DNA of 5,933 nucleotides from Microbacteriaceae bacterium (GTDB taxonomy: Bacteria > Actinomycetota > Actinomycetes > Actinomycetales > Microbacteriaceae), in assembly GCA_011620705.1 (NCBI GenBank), contig WOYR01000195.1, forward strand, positions 1 to 5,933, written 5' to 3'. Position 1 is the first letter of the stretch; the number at the start of each line of letters is the position of its first letter. Shown one piece after another: positions 1 through 4,318 of the stretch. The notes beneath the pieces are model-generated. The model did not search any database, had not been told where the DNA came from, and was given only the letters and a program-made list of their open reading frames with translations. A program made the translations under genes and the position numbers.

Positions 1-1
1 T

Positions 2-1363
2 GACGGCGATCTCGGCGGTCGGCCACGCGTAGTTGAGGTCCGCCCCGAGCTGCTTCGATCCCATGACGATGTATGCGCCCCCGTAGGCCTTGCGGGTGAT
101 GACGGTGACCAGCGGCACGGTGGCTTCGGCGTAGGCGTAGAGCAGCTTCGCGCCGCGGCGGATGACGCCGGTCCACTCCTGGTCGGTGCCGGGCAGGTAG
201 CCGGGCACATCGACCAGCGTGACGATCGGGATCGAGAAGGCGTCGCAGAAGCGCACGAAACGGGCCGCCTTCTCGCCCGCCTGGATGTTGAGGGTGCCTG
301 CCATCTCCTTGGGCTGGTTGGCGATGATGCCGATCGACCTCCCTTCGACGCGGGCGAACCCGATCAGGATGTTGGGCGCGTAGAGCGGCTGCACCTCGAG
401 GAAGTCGGCATTGTCGACGAGGTGGTCGATCACCGTCTTCATGTCGTACGGCTGGTTGGGCGAGTCCGGGATGATGGCGTTGAGCTTGCGGTCCTCGTCG
501 GTGATCTCGAGTTCCACCTCGCTCTCGTAGACCGGCAGCGGCGCCAGATTGTTGTCGGGCAGGAAGCCGATCAGGGCGCGGGCGTAGTCGAGGGCGTCGT
601 CCTCATCGCTGGCGAGGTAGTGGGCGACGCCGCTGACGGTGTTGTGGGTCAGCGCCCCGCCGAGCTCCTCCATGCCGACGTCCTCGCCGGTCACGGTCTT
701 GATCACATCGGGTCCGGTGACGAACATCTGGCTGGTCTTGTCGACCATGATCACGAAGTCCGTCAGCGCGGGGCCGTAGACCGCGCCGCCGGCTGCCGGG
801 CCCATGATGATCGAGATCTGGGGGATCACGCCGGAGGAGCGGGTGTTGAGGCGGAAGATCTCGCCGTATTTGCCGAGGGCGACGAATCCCTCCTGGATGC
901 GCGCGCCGCCCGAGTCGAGCATGCCGATGATCGGAACGCCGGTCTTGAGGGCCAGCTCCATCACCTTGATGATCTTCTCGCCCGCGACCTCGCCGAGCGA
1001 GCCGCCGAAGATGGTGAAGTCCTGCGAGTACACGGCCACCTGGCGGCCCAGGATGGTGCCGGTGCCGGTGACCACCGCATCGCCGTACGGGCGCTTGCTC
1101 TCCATGCCGAAGGCGTGGGTGCGGTGCCGGACGAACTCGTCGAGCTCGACGAACGAGCCCTGGTCGAGCAACTGCTCGATGCGCTCGCGGGCGGTCTTCT
1201 TGCCCCTGCTGTGCTGCTTCGCGATCGCCGCCTCGCCGCTCGCGGTCACCGCCTCGTGGTAGCGGATCCTCAGGTCGGCGAGCTTCCCGGCCGTGGTGAA
1301 GAGGTCGGGGGCTGCGGAGGGGCTCGCCGCGGCGGGCTTGGAGTGGGCGGCGTCGGCAGTCAC
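2..1363 (-). CDS. Acyl-CoA carboxylase beta (carboxyltransferase) subunit, C-terminus cut by window edge
   Basis: This subunit transfers CO2 from carboxybiotin to an acyl-CoA, giving malonyl- or methylmalonyl-CoA; it works in the cytoplasm with a biotinylated alpha subunit not encoded here. 454 codons are visible; the family is usually about 530 residues, so roughly the last 75-80 are outside the window. Seen in the translation: a disordered Ala/Ser/Pro-rich N-terminus (1-20), the carboxyltransferase N domain with GMLDSGGARIQEG (147-159) and the oxyanion-hole stretch GPAAGGAVYGPAL (188-200), then the C domain with VDVPGYLPG (384-392), KAYGGAYIVMGSK (425-437) and WPTAEIAV at the edge. The residue after GGAY is Ile (432), the position where propionyl-specific relatives carry Asp, so acetyl-CoA may be a substrate; hence no pccB symbol is given. 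The GTG start lies 7 nt after a TAGGCT box, which suggests a leaderless mRNA. It lies 75 bp downstream of the mannosyltransferase on the same strand. Confidence 0.96.
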   Translation of the reverse strand, partial: MTADAAHSKPAAASPSAAPDLFTTAGKLADLRIRYHEAVTASGEAAIAKQHSRGKKTARERIEQLLDQGSFVELDEFVRHRTHAFGMESKRPYGDAVVTGTGTILGRQVAVYSQDFTIFGGSLGEVAGEKIIKVMELALKTGVPIIGMLDSGGARIQEGFVALGKYGEIFRLNTRSSGVIPQISIIMGPAAGGAVYGPALTDFVIMVDKTSQMFVTGPDVIKTVTGEDVGMEELGGALTHNTVSGVAHYLASDEDDALDYARALIGFLPDNNLAPLPVYESEVELEITDEDRKLNAIIPDSPNQPYDMKTVIDHLVDNADFLEVQPLYAPNILIGFARVEGRSIGIIANQPKEMAGTLNIQAGEKAARFVRFCDAFSIPIVTLVDVPGYLPGTDQEWTGVIRRGAKLLYAYAEATVPLVTVITRKAYGGAYIVMGSKQLGADLNYAWPTAEIAV

Positions 1364-1370
1364 GCTGTTC

Positions 1371-1376
1371 AGCCTA
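1371..1376 (-). promoter_or_regulatory. Putative -10 box TAGGCT for a leaderless carboxylase mRNA
   Basis: On the minus strand TAGGCT is followed by 7 nt and then the GTG start of the carboxylase beta gene. This matches the actinobacterial TANNNT -10 consensus, and the distance would place the transcription start on or next to the start codon. No Shine-Dalgarno sequence precedes the GTG, which fits a leaderless transcript. I see no recognisable -35 element. If real, the gene can be expressed independently of the mannosyltransferase upstream. Confidence 0.55.
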
Positions 1377-1438
1377 GCGAGGGCGGAGCGGCGGATGCGG
1401 TTGGGGGAGTCCCACAAAGAAGCGGCCGAAGCGTGGTG

Positions 1439-2230
1439 CTATTCGACCGCAGTCGTCGAGCGGGCAGGCGCGGGGCGCCGCCGGCCGAAGCGGCGCGCCA
1501 CCCCCCATTGCGTGACCCGCCACATGGCCTCGAGCACGATCCGGGTGTTCATCTTCGAGACGCCGCGACGGCGATCGGTGAACACGATCGGCACCTCGGC
1601 GACTGCGATCCCGGCGTCGAGCACCCGCCGCGTCATGTCGATCTGGAAGCAGTAGCCCCGCGACTCGACACCCGCGAGATCCAGGGCCCGCAGCACGTCG
1701 GCGCGGTAGGAGCGGAATCCGGCTGTGGCATCCTTCACGGCGATCGCGAGCGCGAGCCGGGCGTAGACGTTCCCGGCGCGGCTGAGCAGGCGCCTGCCGG
1801 CCGGCCAGTCCACGAAGCCGCCGCCGGGGACCCAGCGCGATCCGATGATCATGCCGGCGTGATCCGGCTCGTCGAGGCGGTCGATCAGCGCTGGCAGGGC
1901 GCCCGCCGGGTGCGAGCCGTCGGCATCCATCTCGATCAGGATGTCGTAACCCGCGTCGAGCGCAGCGGCGAAGCCGGCGAGGTACGCGCCTCCGAGGCCC
2001 GCCCGATCGGCGTGATGCAGCACGGCGACGTGGGAGTCCGCGGCGGCGAGCCGGTCGGCCAGCTCGCCGGTGCCGTCCGGGCTCGAGTCGTCGACCACGA
2101 GGATGTGCGCCTCGGGCGCCGCGCCGCGGATCGCGTCGACCGCCTGCGCGAGATTCTCCACCTCGTTGTAGGTGGGGACGATGACCACCGCGCGCCTCGG
2201 ACCGCTCGGGTCCGGCGTCGAGGCAGTCAT
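1439..2230 (-). CDS. Polyprenol-phosphate mannosyltransferase (DPM1/Ppm1 type, GT2 family)
   Basis: A 263-residue cytoplasmic GT-A fold glycosyltransferase of the dolichyl-phosphate mannose synthase type, expected to move mannose from GDP-mannose to a polyprenyl phosphate, giving a lipid-linked donor for periplasmic mannosylation. Seen: VVIVPTYNEVENLAQA (15-30), VVDDSSPDGTGELADRL (45-61), the metal-binding EMDADGSHP (100-108, DAD motif), GSRWVPGGG (130-138), and the family's C-terminal block DATAGFRSY (167-175) and GYCFQID (192-198), then VPIVFTDRRRGVSKM (213-227). There is no membrane segment and no fused apolipoprotein N-acyltransferase domain, unlike the two-domain mycobacterial Ppm1; about 30 basic and low-complexity residues close the protein. 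The ATG at 2230 is chosen because the GT2 fold starts about 14 residues later and a TACGCT box lies 9 nt upstream. The sugar specificity is inferred; other sugar phosphates are possible. Confidence 0.93.
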   Translation of the reverse strand: MTASTPDPSGPRRAVVIVPTYNEVENLAQAVDAIRGAAPEAHILVVDDSSPDGTGELADRLAAADSHVAVLHHADRAGLGGAYLAGFAAALDAGYDILIEMDADGSHPAGALPALIDRLDEPDHAGMIIGSRWVPGGGFVDWPAGRRLLSRAGNVYARLALAIAVKDATAGFRSYRADVLRALDLAGVESRGYCFQIDMTRRVLDAGIAVAEVPIVFTDRRRGVSKMNTRIVLEAMWRVTQWGVARRFGRRRPAPARSTTAVE

Positions 2231-2239
2231 GGTCAGGCC

Positions 2240-2245
2240 AGCGTA
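2240..2245 (-). promoter_or_regulatory. Putative -10 box TACGCT for the mannosyltransferase
   Basis: On the minus strand TACGCT is followed by 9 nt and the ATG at 2230. A start site 6-7 nt after the box would leave a leader of only about 2-3 nt, so the gene would be essentially leaderless. No -35 match was recognised. The box faces away from the birA -10, with only 15 bp between the two hexamers. Confidence 0.5.
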
Positions 2246-2260
2246 CGTGATGCCCGGCCG

Positions 2261-2266
2261 TAGGCT
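2261..2266 (+). promoter_or_regulatory. Putative -10 box TAGGCT for leaderless birA
   Basis: TAGGCT is followed by TGCCGC and then the ATG of birA at 2273. The 6-nt gap puts the predicted start site on the A of the ATG. No ribosome-binding site is present in the sequence before the ATG. The hexamer is identical to the one before the carboxylase gene, which supports both calls. No clear -35 element is visible. Confidence 0.58.
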
Positions 2267-2272
2267 TGCCGC

Positions 2273-3112
2273 ATGGAGCCGCAGCTCGCCCGCAGCCGGA
2301 GCGCCGTCCCGCGCCTGCTCTGGCGCGACTCGGCAGGGTCGACGAACTCGGAGCTGATCGCTCTCGCCGCGGACGGCGCCCTGCCGTCCTTCACGACCCT
2401 CGTGACCGACGATCAGACCGCCGGTCGCGGGCGGCTCGACCGCGCATGGGTCGCCCCGGCCGGCACCGCGCTGGCGATCTCGGTGCTGGTGCGCCCGGAG
2501 CTCCCGTTCCGGGACTCTATGGCGCCCGCGGCCATGGGCTGGCTGCCGCTGGCGGCTGGAGTGGCGATGGCCGGCGCGGCCGCCGAGGTGCTCCCGGCCG
2601 GTGCTGCGGTCGGGGTCAAGTGGCCGAACGACGTGCAGATCGGGGGGCTGAAGGTCTGCGGCATCCTGTCCGAACTGGTTCCGGCCCAGCTGTCGTCGGG
2701 TGCGCTGTCGTCGGGTGCGCCGTCGTCCGGCCCCGCGGTGGTGATCGGCGCAGGCGTCAACGTGACGATGACGGCTGGGCAGCTCCCGGTCCCGACGGCG
2801 ACCTCGCTCGTGATCGCGGGCGCGGACCCGGCCCAGCTCGAGGACCGCGTGCTGGACGCCTACCTGCGCGGCCTCACGGCGCTGGTGACCGGGCTCTGGC
2901 AGCACGGCGGGGATGCGGAGCGCAGCGGGCTCCGCGCCGAGGCGGTCGCGCGGTGCACGACCATCGGGCGCGCGGTCCGTGTGGAGCTGCCGGGCGGCGC
3001 GGAACTGCACGGCACCGCGGTCGGGATCGACCCGCTCGGGCGGCTCGAGGTCCGTGACGGCTCCGGGCGTGTTCAGCCGATTGCGGCGGGGGACGTCATC
3101 CACCTGCGATAG
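2273..3112 (+). CDS. birA: Biotin--[acetyl-CoA-carboxylase] ligase, single-function type
   Basis: BirA forms biotinyl-AMP and attaches biotin to the lysine of the biotin carrier domain of carboxylases. The 279 residues hold a catalytic domain and a C-terminal SH3-like domain but no N-terminal winged helix, so this is a ligase without the repressor function of E. coli BirA. Seen: DSAGSTNSELIA (19-30), the biotinyl-AMP loop TAGRGRLDRAW (49-59), VKWPNDVQIGGLKVCGILSE (115-134) with Lys127 matching the active-site lysine after KWPND, VVIGAGVNV (156-164), and the C-terminal domain from about 228 to 279 ending GDVIHLR. Odd: the loop at 140-153 is an LSSGA-LSSGA-PSSGP repeat encoded by a 15-bp tandem repeat. 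The start is set by the -10 box 6 nt upstream. It is divergent from the mannosyltransferase and carboxylase genes and is followed after 9 bp by the PH-domain gene. Confidence 0.96.
   Translation: MEPQLARSRSAVPRLLWRDSAGSTNSELIALAADGALPSFTTLVTDDQTAGRGRLDRAWVAPAGTALAISVLVRPELPFRDSMAPAAMGWLPLAAGVAMAGAAAEVLPAGAAVGVKWPNDVQIGGLKVCGILSELVPAQLSSGALSSGAPSSGPAVVIGAGVNVTMTAGQLPVPTATSLVIAGADPAQLEDRVLDAYLRGLTALVTGLWQHGGDAERSGLRAEAVARCTTIGRAVRVELPGGAELHGTAVGIDPLGRLEVRDGSGRVQPIAAGDVIHLR
2690..2734 (+). repeat. 15-bp tandem repeat inside birA, two exact copies plus a degenerate third
   Basis: CTGTCGTCGGGTGCG occurs exactly at 2690-2704 and 2705-2719, and a diverged third copy follows at 2720-2734. Because 15 is a multiple of three, each copy adds the five residues Leu-Ser-Ser-Gly-Ala without breaking the frame; the third reads Pro-Ser-Ser-Gly-Pro. 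It lies in the loop between the active-site lysine strand and the VVIGAGVNV strand, where length changes should be tolerated. Confidence 0.9.
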
Positions 3113-3114
3113 GA
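3111..3114 (+). promoter_or_regulatory. Ribosome-binding site AGGA overlapping the birA stop codon
   Basis: AGGA begins on the second base of the birA TAG stop and lies 7 nt before the ATG at 3122. It decides the start of the PH-domain gene and implies co-transcription and probably coupled translation with birA. An ATG at 3115 in another frame is too close to this site and opens a frame without family features. Confidence 0.75.
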
Positions 3115-3121
3115 ATGAGCC

Positions 3122-3679
3122 ATGCCTGCCGCCGCGAGTCCCGAGACGGTCGTGGTGCGCCTGCGGCCCGCCGCGCGAGCCCTCGTGCTGCCCACCGCCG
3201 CCCTGCTGGCCGACATCGCGGCGGTGTCGTACTTCGCCGGCTCGCTGCCGGAGACGTGGATGACCTGGGCCCTCCTCGGCGCAGGCGCCCTGGTGCTCCT
3301 GCTCCTGTTCCTGCTGCCGCTGACACGCTGGCTGTCGCAGAACTACACGATCACCACCCGGCGGATCATCATCCGCTCCGGGCTCCTGGTGCGCTCCCGT
3401 CAGGAGCTGCTGCACAGCCGCGGCTACGACGTGACGGTGCGCCGCTCGGGGCTGCAACTGCTCTTCCGCAGCGGGGACGTGCTGATCAACACCGGGCTGG
3501 AGCATCCGGTGCTGCTGCGCGACGTGCCGCGAGCCGATCTGGTGCAGTCGGCGCTGCACGAGCTGATGGAGGCGGCTGTCAATCCGATCGGGGCGCGACG
3601 GCAGTGGGAGCAGTCGCACCGCCCGCCGTCCGACGAGACGGGCGAGACGGGCGAGCCGTCGGCGGGGTGGGCGCCGTGA
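3122..3679 (+). CDS. Membrane protein with bacterial PH domain (bPH2 / DUF304 type)
   Basis: A 185-residue protein of unknown precise role. Residues 20-42 and 46-72 form two hydrophobic membrane segments (for example ALLGAGALVLLLLFLLPL, 50-67), probably a helical hairpin. Residues about 75-150 match the bacterial PH-like domain: NYTITTRRIIIRSGLLVRSR (74-93), ELLHSRGYDVTVRRSG (95-110), GDVLINTG (118-125) and the closing helix DVPRADLVQSALHELME (134-150). The N-x-Y-x-I/V-T-x-x-R-I-I-x-R-x-G opening is typical of this family. The tail (155-185) is charged and low-complexity with an ETGETGEP repeat. The gene is probably co-transcribed with birA, but I see no functional link beyond position. The last 101 bp overlap the oppositely oriented gtrA. 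The family may act at the membrane; no specific function should be assumed. Confidence 0.9.
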   Translation: MPAAASPETVVVRLRPAARALVLPTAALLADIAAVSYFAGSLPETWMTWALLGAGALVLLLLFLLPLTRWLSQNYTITTRRIIIRSGLLVRSRQELLHSRGYDVTVRRSGLQLLFRSGDVLINTGLEHPVLLRDVPRADLVQSALHELMEAAVNPIGARRQWEQSHRPPSDETGETGEPSAGWAP

Positions 3680-4181
3680 CGACGGGTGCGTCCGGTGCCT
3701 CGACGACGGGTGCCTCTCGTGCCTCGACCTCGGGGAACAGCGCGGGCTTCGGCTCGCCCCGGCGCGGCGAGAACACCCACAGCCGGTAGAGCGCGAAGCG
3801 GAAGGCCGTTCCGAGCGCGAGCCCGATCACGTTCGAGGAGATGTTGTCGGCCAGCAGCGAGGTGAAGCCCAGCACGTAGTGCGAGATGAAGAGGCAGAAC
3901 AACCCGATCAGCAGGCCTCCGACGCTGACGATCCCGAACTCGATCCCCTCGCGCAGCAGCTGGGGGCCGCGGTGCTCCCGGAAGGTCCAGAAGCGGTTGC
4001 CGATCCAGTTCACGATGATCGCCAGCACGGTCGAGATGATCTTCGCGAAGACCGGGCCCTCGTGGATGCTGGCGGGATCGAACACGGTCGCGCGCAGCAG
4101 ATTGAAGACGCCGAAATCCACCAGCAGCCCGACGCCCCCCACCAGCCCGAAGCGGGTGAATTGCAGCAGGAGCTTGCGCAT
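3579..4181 (-). CDS. GtrA family four-helix membrane protein
   Basis: A 200-residue integral membrane protein. GtrA proteins are thought to help move polyprenyl-phosphate-linked sugars across the membrane for glycosylation of cell-surface polymers. Seen: four hydrophobic segments at about 8-30 (FTRFGLVGGVGLLVDFGVF), 44-63, 81-105 and 114-137, with the family signature NWIGNRFWTFREH (58-70) after helix 2 and ALYRLWVFSP (130-139) after helix 4. Residues 140-200 form an Ala/Pro/Arg-rich cytoplasmic-type tail beyond the domain, including an eight-residue tandem repeat (E-A-R/P-E/D-A-P-V-V, 153-168). The final third of the gene is low complexity, and its last 33 codons overlap the PH-domain gene on the other strand. 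The ATG at 4181 is chosen because helix 1 starts about 7 residues later; it has only a weak ribosome-binding site. A functional link to the mannosyltransferase in this window is plausible but unproven. Confidence 0.92.
   Translation of the reverse strand: MRKLLLQFTRFGLVGGVGLLVDFGVFNLLRATVFDPASIHEGPVFAKIISTVLAIIVNWIGNRFWTFREHRGPQLLREGIEFGIVSVGGLLIGLFCLFISHYVLGFTSLLADNISSNVIGLALGTAFRFALYRLWVFSPRRGEPKPALFPEVEAREAPVVEAPDAPVVTAPTPPTARPSRPSRRTAGGATAPTAVAPRSD
3635..3652 (+). repeat. 9-bp tandem repeat GAGACGGGC, two copies, inside the gene overlap
   Basis: GAGACGGGC occurs exactly at 3635-3643 and 3644-3652, and a diverged third copy starts at 3653. It reads Glu-Thr-Gly in the PH-domain protein and Arg-Pro-Ser in GtrA on the other strand. 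A change of whole units would lengthen or shorten both proteins without a frameshift. Confidence 0.8.
3678..3725 (-). repeat. 24-bp tandem repeat, two copies (21 of 24 identical), in the gtrA tail
   Basis: The units at 3678-3701 and 3702-3725 both open with GACGACGGGTGC on the plus strand and both end with GTGCCTC. They differ at three positions. Read in gtrA they encode EAREAPVV followed by EAPDAPVV, exactly in register with the codons. The first unit begins within the stop codon of the PH-domain gene. Confidence 0.88.
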
Positions 4182-4217
4182 GGCGGACGATGTCTCGATT
4201 CCGGGGACAATGGGCGG

Positions 4218-4231
4218 AGACTCGAAAGTCT
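4218..4231. repeat. Short inverted repeat AGACT-CGAA-AGTCT at the gtrA/purK divergent region
   Basis: Five-base arms (4218-4222 and 4227-4231) flank a four-base centre; on the minus strand the loop reads TTCG. The right arm overlaps the TAGACT -10 candidate for gtrA. It is too short and lacks a T tract to be a terminator; it could be an operator or chance. Confidence 0.35.
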
Positions 4232-4232
4232 A
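4227..4232 (-). promoter_or_regulatory. Putative -10 box TAGACT for gtrA
   Basis: On the minus strand TAGACT lies 45 nt before the gtrA ATG at 4181. A start 6-7 nt downstream of the box would give a leader of roughly 38 nt. It matches TANNNT; no -35 TTGAC-like element was seen at the usual spacing. It overlaps the possible plus-strand box at 4231. Confidence 0.4.
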
Positions 4233-4236
4233 TCGA
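4231..4236 (+). promoter_or_regulatory. Weak candidate -10 TATCGA for purK
   Basis: TATCGA stands in the AT-richest part of the purK upstream region and would give a transcript starting near 4243 with a leader of about 72 nt. It lacks the conserved final T, so this is a weak call. It shares two bases with the opposing gtrA -10 candidate. A possible ATG at 4243 in the purK frame, 6 nt downstream, would add 24 residues but is not favoured because those codons (AGG, TGT, AGA, TCT) do not look like coding sequence of this genome. Confidence 0.25.
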
Positions 4237-4267
4237 TCGCCCATGTGGCCCCCTCTGGAGAGGTTCT

Positions 4268-4318
4268 GTGAAAGATTCGGATCTGCTCATGAGCACCCCG
4301 TCCAGGCCGGTTCCGTGA
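4268..4318 (+). CDS. Possible 16-codon leader peptide upstream of purK
   Basis: A GTG at 4268, preceded by GGAG (4257-4260) with a 7-nt gap, opens a frame reading VKDSDLLMSTPSRPVP and ending at TGA 4316-4318. That stop overlaps the purK GTG as GTGA, the arrangement of translationally coupled genes. An in-frame ATG at 4289 could start a shorter version. The codons are not the preferred GC-rich ones, and I recognise no homologue; the frame could be accidental. If translated, its ribosomes would terminate right at the purK start, which itself has only a weak upstream AGG. Confidence 0.3.
   Translation: MKDSDLLMSTPSRPVP
4284..4295. promoter_or_regulatory. 12-bp perfect palindrome TGCTCATGAGCA in the purK leader, possible operator
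   Basis: The sequence equals its own reverse complement over all 12 bases and ends 19 bp before the purK GTG. Its position between the candidate promoter and the start codon would suit a repressor-binding site or a small mRNA structure. No known regulator is assigned to it. Confidence 0.35.

Noticed and set aside
1400..1438. A possible terminator after the mannosyltransferase stop (CCAC...GTGG and GGGA...TCCC arms).
   Set aside because: The arms are only 3-4 bases, the loops do not pair well and no T tract follows.
422..2263. A 613-codon open frame on the plus strand.
   Set aside because: It runs antisense through the carboxylase and mannosyltransferase genes, is rich in Val, Asp, His, Gly and Arg without any family motif, and is the usual by-product of GC-rich codon use on the other strand.
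2231..3619. Extension of the mannosyltransferase frame upstream to give a 726-residue protein.
   Set aside because: The added part is antisense to birA and the PH gene with no GT2 or membrane features; the GT fold begins right after the ATG at 2230 and a -10 box lies just upstream of it.
3115..3789. A 224-codon frame starting 7 bp before the PH-domain gene.
   Set aside because: It is a +1 shadow of the PH gene, rich in Arg and Ala without membrane segments; the PH frame has two clear helices and the bPH2 motifs.
4243..4245. ATG as a leaderless start for purK, 6 nt after TATCGA.
   Set aside because: It would add 24 residues with codons unlike the rest of the gene (AGG, TGT, AGA, TCT) and unlike known PurK N-termini.
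3886..4314. Extension of the purK frame upstream to give a 512-residue protein.
   Set aside because: The extra residues lie antisense to gtrA and across the intergenic region, and PurK proteins begin within about 10 residues of GGGQL.
4182..4314. A purine riboswitch or other structured leader RNA before purK.
   Set aside because: I found no purine-riboswitch core or extended paired stems; only the 12-bp palindrome and the short inverted repeat stand out.
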